From positions 1-5,053 of the forward strand of contig CANKLK010000150.1 in assembly GCA_947482805.1 (NCBI GenBank): 5,053 nt of DNA, read 5' to 3'. Source of the stretch: Flavobacteriaceae bacterium (GTDB lineage Bacteria; Bacteroidota; Bacteroidia; Flavobacteriales; Flavobacteriaceae). A model generated the notes under the pieces. The model saw only the letters and a program-made list of their open reading frames with translations. It had not been told where the DNA came from and made no database searches. The translations under genes were made by a program, and so were the position numbers. Positions 1-5,053 of this stretch are shown here, piece by piece (the stretch's first letter is position 1; each line of letters begins with the position of its first letter).

Positions 1-42
1 AGATGATACTGATGAGCAGGCATTTTAATTTTTTGACCCAAC

Positions 43-216
43 ATGTTCCAAAATAAAATTATTCCCAGCCTTTGGTTTAATACCGATTCAGGCAATATTT
101 CAATAGTTATATATTACCATAAGTATATTTTTAAAAGTAATTTTGAAGTTGGAAAAATTATGCCTCAGTTACAAACACCTAGCGGAAACACTGAGATGTG
201 CAAATTGATTTTTTAG
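43..216 (+). pseudogene. Fragment of a VOC/PhnB-like (3-DMU-9 3-mt type glyoxalase) protein
   Basis: An open frame of 57 codons (ATG at 43, TAG at 214-216) begins with residues resembling the start of PhnB/3-demethylubiquinone methyltransferase-like VOC proteins: NKIIPSLWF, then a helix region (VIYYHKYIFKSNFEVGKI) and TPSGNTEMC. In the family this block is the first beta-alpha-beta-beta unit of the fold, and full proteins have about 120-160 residues. Here the frame stops just where the strand containing 'IFGQ' would be expected, so more than half the protein is missing. The next gene starts 33 bases later, leaving no room for the rest. No reading-frame change recovers more than a few residues. 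I read it as a 3'-truncated relic. The family call comes from recognising the pattern and not from a search; a short functional peptide is much less likely. Confidence 0.5.
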
Positions 217-249
217 CCAAACAAAAATTTTTATAAATAAATTTTTATC

Positions 250-1074
250 ATGAACACAAACGAAAAGGATAATTTTTCTTTAAATGGAAAAGTAATCATT
301 GTTACAGGAGCTACAGGCGTGTTGGGGTTATCGTTTATAAAAGCAATCGCTCATGCAGGGGGTATTGTTGGCGTATTGGGCAGAAACGAAAAGGTAGCCA
401 ATGAAAGAGTTGCAGACATTATCAATAATGGGGGACAAGCCATTGCTTTAATTGCAGATGTGATGAACGAACAACATCTCATTGCTGCAAAAGAAAAAGT
501 GATTTCTATATTTGGTAAAATTGATGGGTTGGTAAATGCTGCCGGAGGAAATGTTCCCGAAGCCATTGTTCAACCTGATCAGGATGTTTTCTCTATAAAT
601 CTGGATGGCATGAAAAAGGCAATGGATATAAATCTTTGGGGAACCGTTTCTCCAACATTGATTTTTGGTAAGGCCATTGCTGAAAACGGAGGAAGCATTG
701 TAAATATTTCTTCTATTAGTGCCGAAAGAACTTTAACTAAAGTGTTGGGATACAGCTTAGGAAAAGCTGCGGTGGATTCATTTACAAAATGGTTTGCGGT
801 AGAAATGGCAAACCGCTATGGAGATAAAATCAGAATGAATGCAATTGTGCCAGGGTTCTTTTTAACCGAACAAAACAGAACATTATTAACAACAGAAAAT
901 GGAGGCTTTACAGATAGAGGCAGTGCTGTAATCAAACACACGCCATTCAATCGTTTCGGCAACCCCAATGAATTGAATGGAGCGTTGATTTGGTTGCTCA
1001 GTGATGCATCGAAATTTGTAACGGGCACCAAGGTTTCTGTTGATGGTGGATTTAATGCTTCTTGTGGGGTATAA
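250..1074 (+). CDS. uxuB: SDR-family D-mannonate oxidoreductase (fructuronate reductase, UxuB/YjmF type)
   Basis: A 274-residue classical short-chain dehydrogenase, full length for the family and apparently intact. Visible motifs are the Rossmann nucleotide-binding loop TGATGVLG (residues 19-26), the acidic turn DV (70-71), NAAGG (96-100), catalytic Asn128, NISS (152-155) with catalytic Ser155, and YSLGK (168-172) supplying the catalytic Tyr and Lys. The C-terminus has the usual D-GG-N ending. UxuB of the Bacillus YjmF kind reduces D-fructuronate to D-mannonate with NAD(P)H in the cytoplasm, feeding mannonate dehydratase. SDR sequence alone does not fix the substrate. The assignment leans on the mannonate dehydratase gene starting 29 bases downstream on the same strand and on the uxaC remnant after that, an operon order common in Bacteroidota. 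The start at ATG 250 follows an AT-rich leader without a clear ribosome-binding site. Because the downstream partners are broken, this gene may be a survivor that is no longer under selection, or it may serve another substrate. Confidence 0.75.
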   Translation: MNTNEKDNFSLNGKVIIVTGATGVLGLSFIKAIAHAGGIVGVLGRNEKVANERVADIINNGGQAIALIADVMNEQHLIAAKEKVISIFGKIDGLVNAAGGNVPEAIVQPDQDVFSINLDGMKKAMDINLWGTVSPTLIFGKAIAENGGSIVNISSISAERTLTKVLGYSLGKAAVDSFTKWFAVEMANRYGDKIRMNAIVPGFFLTEQNRTLLTTENGGFTDRGSAVIKHTPFNRFGNPNELNGALIWLLSDASKFVTGTKVSVDGGFNASCGV

Positions 1075-1103
1075 ATTAAAAAATTTAAAAAAGAATTATA
1101 AGC

Positions 1104-2083
1104 ATGTTTCAAATGCAGCAAACCATGCGTTGGTATGGTCCAAATGATCCGGTTAGTTTATGGGATATTCGCCAAGCCGTTTGTACTGGTGTTGTTACAG
1201 CACTTCACCATATTCCAAATGGAGAAATATGGACGATTGATGAAATCATGAAACGTAAAGCAGAAGTTGAATCTGCCGGAATGATATGGTCGGTTGTTGA
1301 AAGCGTCCCTGTTCATGAAGCCATCAAAATGCAAGCTGATGGGTTTAAAGAATACATTGAAAATTATAAAGCATCCATCAGAAATCTTAGCGCATGTGGC
1401 ATCAATATAATCACGTATAATTTTATGCCCGTAATGGATTGGACTCGAACCAATCTCGCTTATGAAATGTCAGATCGTTCATTGGCATTGTTATTTGTTC
1501 GTGCTGAAGTAATCGCTTTTGATTTATTTATTTTAAAAAGAAAAAATGCGGAAAAGGATTATAGTGTTGAAGAAATTGAAAGGGCTACAACAAGATTTAA
1601 TAACATGAGTGAAGCTGAAAAGCAATTGCTCCAACAAAAATTTGATCAAAGGCCTTCCGGGAAGCGAGGAGAGCTTTTCCATAGAACAATTTCAACAAGC
1701 GTTTGGATAAATATGAAGGCATCAATTCAGATAAATTAAGGGCGCATTTAATTTATTTTTTAAATGAGATTATTCCTGTTGCGGATGAATGCCAAGTAAA
1801 GATGGTGATTCACCCTGACGATCCGCCTTATCCACTATTGGGATTGCCCAGAGTGGTTAGCACCTCAAACGATGTTCAACAATTAATAGACGCGGTTCCA
1901 TCATTGAGCAATGGACTTTGTTTCTGCACGGGTTCATTTGGCGTTAGGCCAGATAATGATTTGCCAAAAATGGTTAAACAATTTAGGGATAGAATAAATT
2001 TCATTCATTTGCGGAGGACCAAGAGAAATAATCATGGCGATTTTTATGAAGACAATCACCTTGAAGGAGATGTGGATATGTAT
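1104..2083 (+). pseudogene. uxuA: Mannonate dehydratase, frameshifted twice and 3'-truncated
   Basis: UxuA dehydrates D-mannonate to 2-keto-3-deoxygluconate. The sequence matches it strongly: [78 protein letters not shown] and HLEGDVDMY all appear in family order. The frame is broken in two places. It runs from 1104 to 1649, then after one extra A at about 1650 continues as [17 protein letters not shown] (1651-1701), then after one extra T at about 1702 continues to about 2083. Together these give about 326 residues of a family length near 390. The last ~60 residues, including the conserved RPDHGH metal-site segment, are absent; the text switches to uxaC after DVDMY. ATG 1113 ([10 protein letters not shown]) matches the family start better than ATG 1104. 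Several normally conserved positions are altered (for example AVCTG where AGCTG is usual), which fits long-term decay. Not functional as read. Confidence 0.88.
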
Positions 2084-2433
2084 CCGCGGATAATGAAATG
2101 TTTGCCGCCTTGTGTTGGAATTTTAATGATGGAAAAACCAAAGGTAAAATTTAATATGGCTCTGGTTGGTGGTTTTTGGATCAAAAAGACAGCATCGAAA
2201 AACAATTGAACGCCTTGTCCAATATGGGTACCATAAGTAGTTTTGTAGGCATGATTACGGATAGCAGAAGTTTTTTATCTTACTCAAGACATGAATATTT
2301 TAGAAGGGTATTGTGTAATTTGTTAGGTGATGAAATGGAGAAAGGGTTAATTCCTACAGATGAAAAATGGATTGGAGAAATGGTGAAAAATATATGTTAT
2401 AATAATGCTGCCAATTATTTTTATTTTAAGTGA
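2083..2433 (+). pseudogene. uxaC: Glucuronate isomerase, C-terminal quarter only, with an internal stop
   Basis: In the frame starting at 2083 the translation reads [20 protein letters not shown], then KI, a TAA stop (2152-2154, probably CAA changed to TAA), then [49 protein letters not shown] and an [10 protein letters not shown] ending. This is the unmistakable C-terminus of UxaC, the isomerase converting D-glucuronate to D-fructuronate. About 116 codons remain of a family length near 470, so the N-terminal three quarters are missing. The fragment directly abuts truncated uxuA and lies in a different frame from it. A TTG at 2176 could in principle start an 85-residue peptide, but that peptide would lack most of the barrel. 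Non-functional remnant; the family call is firm. Confidence 0.88.
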
Positions 2434-2446
2434 AAAGTGAAAAGAA

Positions 2447-2474
2447 AAAGTCAAAATTGAAAAGTCAAAATTGA
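2447..2474. repeat. Two tandem copies of a 14-bp unit
   Basis: AAAGTCAAAATTGA occurs at 2447-2460 and again at 2461-2474. A related GAAAAGTGAAAAG stretch lies just before it, immediately after the uxaC stop. Short purine-rich tandem runs of this kind are frequent between genes in Bacteroidota. They lie between the convergent uxaC and SYLF remnants. No function is evident. Confidence 0.7.
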
Positions 2475-2494
2475 AAATAGAAATAAAAAGTTTT

Positions 2495-2872
2495 TTAAAA
2501 TTTCTCATAATTGAAAGTTTGACCACCAACAGATACTTCATACATTAATCCGCCTTTTGGCTGCGTAAAAATCAAAATGCCATTTGAATAATTAATATTT
2601 GCAGCAACACCTATCGCTACTAAAACGGCAGAAACCTGTGCGGATAATTTTAAATTATTTTCTTTAAAATCATTCATGTTTGACTTGTTTTCAAAAAATA
2701 TGACTTCCCTATAACCCTGAGCGCCCAGTTGAAAACCAACACTTACTTGCGATAAATGCGCCCTGCCAACAGGCGTATTTTTTATATAAACAATGCCATT
2801 GCCAAATGCGCCTCCAATTCCAATATCACCTTTGCCAACATTAGGAAAAACACGAAGAAGTGATTCAAATCT
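2495..2872 (-). pseudogene. SYLF-domain (Ysc84-type) lipid-binding protein, 5'-truncated
   Basis: On the minus strand an uninterrupted frame of 125 codons, bounded upstream by TAA at 2873-2875, reads VFPNVGKGDIGIGGAFGNG, then SVGFQLGAQGYREVIFFEN, AQVSAVLVAIGVAANINYSN and GILIFTQPKGGLMYE, ending SVGGQTFNYEKF. This follows the SYLF domain found in bacterial secreted or periplasmic homologues of yeast Ysc84, which are implicated in phosphoinositide/lipid binding. Bacterial members have a signal peptide and roughly 180-200 residues. Here the signal peptide and the first ~60 residues, including the AYGYAVFP segment, are missing or scrambled (RFESLLRVFP). The only ATG in frame is at 2675-2677, which would give a 60-residue peptide starting MNDFKEN in the middle of the domain. 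The remaining codons contain no stop, so truncation is probably fairly recent. The family call is confident; non-functionality is inferred from the lost start. Confidence 0.75.
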
Positions 2873-3088
2873 TTAACAAGATGTAGTTATAAGAAGTTTA
2901 ATTTATTGTAATGTGGTTTATTCTTTATTTTTATAAAAATTACGAATAAATCACAAAGAATAAAAAGAATTAGAACGTCTCAGATGTAACTTTCTGCGGC
3001 GGTTTTTTATTCCGAGTAGTCATATTTAATTTTCGAATAAAATTTCTCCGAACGTTTATCATATCTGTATTTTAACAAAAAAAAATTA
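2873..3088. other. Non-coding AT-rich gap
   Basis: I see no gene here. All frames are short and none resembles a protein family. The stretch contains a 10-bp inverted repeat, TTTATTCTTT at 2917-2926 and AAAGAATAAA at 2955-2964, with a 28-base spacer. It is pure A/T except for one pair and may be chance. The left edge is where the lost 5' part of the SYLF gene should have been, so a rearrangement endpoint probably lies near 2875-2900. The right edge is the hairpin at 3089. Confidence 0.5.
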
Positions 3089-3116
3089 AAAGCCATCAAT
3101 GAAAATTGATGGCTTT
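3089..3116. terminator. Hairpin with GAAA loop (terminator-like), repeat unit copy 1
   Basis: AAAGCCATCAAT at 3089-3100 pairs perfectly with ATTGATGGCTTT at 3105-3116 around a GAAA tetraloop, giving a 12-bp stem. Poly-A precedes it and a short T run ends it, so it could terminate transcription in either direction, although the T tract is weak. No intact gene ends here on either strand. The hairpin has the same CCATCA...TGATGG arms as the hairpin at 4328-4358 and is followed by the same conserved tail, so it is better regarded as part of a repeat element. Confidence 0.6.
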
Positions 3117-3120
3117 AGTA

Positions 3121-3184
3121 TGTCGGGATGATTACCGGGAGTTCGAACTTTTTGGAGGATATTAATGTCATTTTATGCGCTAAA
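3121..3184. repeat. Conserved hairpin-tail repeat, copy 1
   Basis: This stretch matches 4361-4424 at about 49 of 64 positions without gaps. It includes an identical 20-base core, ATGATTACCGGGAGTTCGAA (3128-3147). Both copies follow a CCATCA/TGATGG hairpin by 2-4 bases. Read from the shared ATG, the copies would give MITGSSNFLEDINVIL and MITGSSNYLADLNAIL, so most differences are conservative, but this copy stops after 19 codons. The GTTCGAA string recalls a tRNA T-loop, but the flanks cannot pair as a T-stem. The orientation and function are unknown. Confidence 0.7.
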
Positions 3185-3288
3185 TAAAATTCAAAATCTT
3201 TATTCCCATTTTTAATTAACTTGTATTGACAATTTGATTATTTATGCCGTAAGAAAATATACAACCGACATATTTTGGTGGTATTGAA

Positions 3289-3330
3289 ATGATAAGACAA
3301 GGCAATATTGAAAATGCATACCGTGAATGA
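3289..3330 (+). other. Short open frame overlapping the fic start (possible leader or relic)
   Basis: ATG at 3289 opens a 13-codon frame, [13 protein letters not shown], whose TGA overlaps the fic ATG as ATGA (3327-3330). The same frame is open back to 3253 and reads protein-like (PTYFGGIEMIRQ). It could be the tail of a lost upstream gene, a leader peptide that couples translation to fic, or chance. No family is recognised. The rest of 3185-3288 shows no gene and no good TTTG/TAnnTTTG promoter pair. Confidence 0.25.
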
Positions 3331-4208
3331 AAAAGGAACAATTGAAAATATCCATCCGCTTTTTAAATGATCATGAAGTTCGCGCCATTTGGGACGATGA
3401 AAATTCCAAGTGGTGGTTTAGCGTGCTGGATATTGTAGGTGTGTTGAATGAAGAAACAGATTACACAAAAGTTCGTAACTATTGGAAATACCTTAAAGCC
3501 AAACTAAAGAAGGAAAAAAATCAGTTGGTTAGTGGCACTACCCAACTGAAACTAACAGCTGCGGATGGCAAAAAGTACAAAACCGATACGTTGGATAGTG
3601 AGGGTATTATGGAGCTGTCCAAAAGTTTTCCCAATAAGAAAGCAACTAAGTTTTTAGACTGGTTTCTTTACAGCGATAACAGCATCGACGGACAAAGTAA
3701 GAAGAAAGCATATTCATTATTTGAAAGCAGTTTGATAAACGAATTTGAAGTGGGTACTACAAAGGGTTTACAACAAATACACGCATATTTGTTTGGCGGC
3801 TTGTATGATTTTGCTGGCCAAATTAGAGAAAAAAATATTTCAAAAGGCGGTTATCGGTTTATGTATGCTCAGTACTTAAAGAGTACTTTGAAACAAATAG
3901 ATACCATGCCGCAAATCACACTGGAAGAAATAATCTTTAAGTATGCCGAAATGAATAAGGCACATCCTTTTATGGAAGGTAATGGCCGAAGTACAAGAAT
4001 ATGGCTGGATATGATACTAAAAAAACAACTAAAAAAATGTGTGGACTGGAGCAAAATAAAAAAGGAGAATTATATGAACGCTATGATCATTAGTACAGTC
4101 GATAGCAGTGTTTTAAAGCAACTGATAGCAGCAGCACTCACCAAAAAAATAAATGACAGGGAAATATTTATGAAAGGTATTGACTATTCTTATTACTACG
4201 AAGAATGA
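3327..4208 (+). CDS. Fic-family AMP-transferase with N-terminal Bro-N-like domain
   Basis: A 293-residue protein with two parts. Residues ~8-113 resemble the Bro-N/antirepressor domain seen in phage antirepressors and stand-alone Bacteroidota proteins: [12 protein letters not shown], a DYxKVRNYWKxLK segment and a lysine-rich linker. Residues ~125-293 are a Fic domain: [20 protein letters not shown], the flap [15 protein letters not shown] (164-178) and the complete catalytic motif [12 protein letters not shown] (213-224) with His213, Glu217, Asn219, Arg221 and Arg224. Fic enzymes transfer AMP from ATP to Ser, Thr or Tyr hydroxyls of target proteins; in bacteria the targets are often DNA gyrase or topoisomerase IV. 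The last helix, [11 protein letters not shown], carries Ser288-xxx-Glu292, the inhibitory motif of class III Fic proteins (as in Neisseria NmFic), in which the C-terminal helix masks the ATP gamma-phosphate site. The final residue is Glu where Gly or Asn is usual, and the protein ends there. The gene is intact and bracketed by two hairpin-tail repeats. No separate antitoxin gene is adjacent, consistent with self-inhibition. Target and biological role are unknown. Confidence 0.85.
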   Translation: MKKEQLKISIRFLNDHEVRAIWDDENSKWWFSVLDIVGVLNEETDYTKVRNYWKYLKAKLKKEKNQLVSGTTQLKLTAADGKKYKTDTLDSEGIMELSKSFPNKKATKFLDWFLYSDNSIDGQSKKKAYSLFESSLINEFEVGTTKGLQQIHAYLFGGLYDFAGQIREKNISKGGYRFMYAQYLKSTLKQIDTMPQITLEEIIFKYAEMNKAHPFMEGNGRSTRIWLDMILKKQLKKCVDWSKIKKENYMNAMIISTVDSSVLKQLIAAALTKKINDREIFMKGIDYSYYYEE

Positions 4209-4327
4209 TAAACAAACTTTCAGCGACATTTAAAGTGGATGGCCAAATGAAGAGAAAATCAATGCTGTTTTGGTATGGTATTTCTAAACCACTTAAACCA
4301 GCGTCAGCGTCTTAAACTCCTTAAACA

Positions 4328-4358
4328 CAAAATCCATCAGCTTCGCTGATGGATTTTG
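4328..4358. terminator. Strong hairpin, likely bidirectional terminator for fic and hicAB
   Basis: CAAAATCCATCAG at 4328-4340 pairs perfectly with CTGATGGATTTTG at 4346-4358. A further C-G pair closes a TTC triloop, giving 14 pairs. A-rich and T-rich flanks on both sides make it a plausible intrinsic terminator in both directions, between fic (stop at 4208) and the convergent hicB (stop at 4432). The gap before it (4209-4327) holds no recognisable gene, only small repeats: CTTAAAC at 4292, 4311 and 4320, and AGCGTC twice at 4300-4311. It shares its CCATCA/TGATGG arms with the hairpin at 3089-3116. Confidence 0.7.
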
Positions 4359-4360
4359 TT

Positions 4361-4424
4361 TGTCGAAATGATTACCGGGAGTTCGAATTATTTAGCGGAT
4401 TTAAATGCAATTTTAGTTTCCAAA
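4361..4424. repeat. Conserved hairpin-tail repeat, copy 2
   Basis: This is the partner of the copy at 3121-3184, in the same orientation and 1240 bp away. The identical 20-base core is at 4368-4387. It starts 2 bases after the terminator-like hairpin and ends 7 bases before the hicB stop codon. In the MITGSSN frame it stays open until the TAG at 4449-4451, overlapping the end of hicB on the other strand. The two copies frame the whole fic gene. Confidence 0.7.
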
Positions 4425-4431
4425 ATTTTTC

Positions 4432-4809
4432 CTATAACAAAAAACGAATAGCAGCCAATTCATTTCCGATTTGTTGCACACCGTGAAGAATTTTTAAAGT
4501 TTGATTTGATGAAGGCTTTTTTATTCCTTTTATATATTGAGCCAATAAACTTTGGTTCATTCCAATTCTTTCAGAAAGTGTTTTCGCATTGATGACTTTA
4601 TAGAATTCAAAAAATTGTGGTAAATCCAAAGTAATTTTCAAATCAGCTTCAGTGAATATTTTTCCTTTTGCTTCAAAGTGAAGATTTATTGCTTCCAGCA
4701 TATTGGTTTTAAGCTCTTGCAAAGATTTGCCAACCGTAAAAACAGGATACTTTTCTGAGTAAGCAGAATATCCGGTTTTTGTTCTTTCTACAATCATTTC
4801 TATTTTCAT
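4432..4809 (-). CDS. hicB: HicB-family antitoxin with C-terminal helix-turn-helix
   Basis: A 125-residue protein with the two-part HicB layout. Residues 1-65 form a degraded RNase H-like fold (MKIEMIVERTKTGYSAYSEKYP, then TVGKSLQELKTNMLEAINLH) that in the family binds and blocks the HicA toxin. Residues ~73-120 form an XRE-like helix-turn-helix, with INAKTLSERIGMN as the first helices and QSLLAQYIKG (86-95) as the likely recognition region, for operator binding and autoregulation. The ATG at 4807-4809 lies 13 bases after the hicA stop, so the two genes form one transcription unit with the toxin first, the usual hicAB order. Length and motifs are normal and nothing suggests inactivation. Confidence 0.85.
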   Translation of the reverse strand: MKIEMIVERTKTGYSAYSEKYPVFTVGKSLQELKTNMLEAINLHFEAKGKIFTEADLKITLDLPQFFEFYKVINAKTLSERIGMNQSLLAQYIKGIKKPSSNQTLKILHGVQQIGNELAAIRFLL

Positions 4810-4822
4810 ACTGATTATTTTT

Positions 4823-5005
4823 TTAGATTCCTGCGTCTTTCTTAATTTTTTTCTCTAATCCTTTACCTACCTCCTGGCTGCCATGATTTGGACAAACGAT
4901 TTGTCCTTTTTTAGTAGGGTGTTGCATAATCATGTGACTGCCGCTTTGCCTGATTACAAACCATCCATCTTTTTGCAGCAATCTGATTAATTCATTTGAT
5001 TTCAC
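4823..5005 (-). CDS. hicA: HicA-family mRNA interferase toxin
   Basis: A 60-residue protein of typical HicA size. HicA has a double-stranded-RNA-binding-like fold and cleaves mRNA, halting translation until HicB neutralises it. Visible family marks are ELIRLLQKDGW (residues 5-15), the SGSH motif with the probable catalytic His24, MQHP (27-30), the PNH segment (39-41) and the EVGKGLEKKI-DAGI ending. The start is GTG at 5003-5005. The frame is closed by TGA two codons upstream, and the only nearby ATG (4993-4995) is out of frame, so GTG is well supported. The AAAGG immediately before and overlapping the GTG is too close to act as a normal ribosome-binding site. The gene is read from its own promoter just upstream and is followed by hicB. 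Confidence 0.88.
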   Translation of the reverse strand: MKSNELIRLLQKDGWFVIRQSGSHMIMQHPTKKGQIVCPNHGSQEVGKGLEKKIKKDAGI

Positions 5006-5009
5006 CTTT

Positions 5010-5041
5010 CAAAAGTAATATATTTATTACCTTATTCAAAA
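5010..5041 (-). promoter_or_regulatory. Bacteroidota-type promoter of hicAB
   Basis: On the minus strand a -33 element TTTTG (5041-5037) is followed after 19 bases by TACTTTTG (5017-5010), an exact match to the Bacteroidota -7 consensus TAnnTTTG with standard spacing. The -7 element ends only 4 bases before the hicA GTG, so transcription should begin at or within a few bases of the start codon. Consensus and spacing are known for the phylum; use of this site is inferred. Confidence 0.6.
5015..5030. promoter_or_regulatory. Palindromic operator candidate for HicB
   Basis: GTAATA (5015-5020) and TATTAC (5025-5030) are a perfect 6-bp inverted repeat around a 4-base centre. The site lies between the -33 and -7 elements and overlaps the first bases of the -7 box. 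A helix-turn-helix dimer bound here would block RNA polymerase, fitting HicB autoregulation. The site is AT-rich, so chance cannot be excluded. Confidence 0.45.
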
Positions 5042-5053
5042 TTATTTTTTATG

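Noticed and set aside
138..145. TAATTTTG, an exact -7 promoter box upstream of the SDR gene
   Set aside because: It lies inside the VOC fragment and has no TTTG at the required distance upstream, so it is not a supported promoter.
351..566. Minus-strand open frame of 71 codons
   Set aside because: It lies wholly inside the SDR gene on the other strand and resembles no family.
816..1121. Minus-strand open frame of 101 codons
   Set aside because: It overlaps the conserved C-terminus of the SDR gene and the uxuA start; it is a shadow frame.
1640..1710. Programmed frameshifting as an explanation for the two uxuA frame breaks
   Set aside because: There is no slippery heptamer or downstream structure, both breaks are single extra bases in short A or T runs, and the gene lacks its 3' end anyway.
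2347..2541. Minus-strand open frame of 64 codons, hydrophobic
   Set aside because: It crosses the uxaC end and the tandem repeat; its F/I-rich composition comes from the A-rich opposite strand.
2917..2964. 10-bp inverted repeat TTTATTCTTT/AAAGAATAAA
   Set aside because: It is low-complexity A/T sequence with a 28-base spacer, easily due to chance in this composition.
3121..3160. Possible tRNA 3' end or tRNA-derived attachment site, because GTTCGAA and TCGGGATGA resemble parts of a Bacteroidota tRNA-Pro read in reverse
   Set aside because: The bases flanking GTTCGAA cannot form a T-stem and no anticodon or D arm follows on either strand, so no tRNA can be supported.
3869..4054. Minus-strand open frame of 61 codons
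   Set aside because: It is antisense to the Fic catalytic motif and has no family resemblance.
4240..4314. Short frame (MKRKSMLFWYG..., about 22 codons) after fic
   Set aside because: It is too short, has no ribosome-binding site, and overlaps the small CTTAAAC/AGCGTC repeats.

Overview
The window looks like chromosomal DNA of a member of the Bacteroidota, probably from the Chitinophagaceae/Sphingobacteriales side. This rests on the AT-rich composition, protein sequences that read like Bacteroidota versions of their families, the lack of strong Shine-Dalgarno sequences, and a good match to the Bacteroidota promoter (TTTG, 19 bases, TAnnTTTG) in front of the last operon. The genus is inference only.

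Bases 1-2880 are mostly a gene graveyard. A 57-codon fragment of a VOC/PhnB-type protein (43-216) precedes the remains of a hexuronate-catabolism operon. That operon has an intact SDR oxidoreductase of the D-mannonate oxidoreductase (UxuB/YjmF) type at 250-1074. It is followed by a mannonate dehydratase gene (uxuA) with two +1 frameshifts, whose 3' end is missing and is joined directly, out of frame, to the last ~116 codons of glucuronate isomerase (uxaC), which carries a nonsense codon. An ancestral uxuB-uxuA-uxaC operon has therefore suffered an internal deletion and can no longer run the glucuronate/fructuronate/mannonate route from this locus. On the opposite strand, 2495-2872 is the headless remnant of a SYLF (Ysc84-type) lipid-binding protein.

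Bases 2873-3326 hold no convincing gene. They contain a strong hairpin (3089-3116) followed by the first copy of a ~64-bp conserved tail (3121-3184). The second copy of this hairpin-plus-tail unit lies 1240 bp downstream (4328-4424), so the pair brackets the next gene.

That gene, 3327-4208, is a Fic AMP-transferase fused to an N-terminal Bro-N/antirepressor-like domain. It has a complete HPFxEGNGRxxR motif and a C-terminal inhibitory-type helix ending SYYYEE, as in class III (self-inhibited) Fic proteins.

Bases 4432-5005, minus strand, encode a HicA-HicB toxin-antitoxin pair. Its promoter lies so close to the GTG start of hicA that the mRNA may be leaderless, and a 16-bp palindrome sits between the promoter elements as a likely HicB operator. 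The right half is thus an accessory toxin-type region next to a decayed metabolic region.
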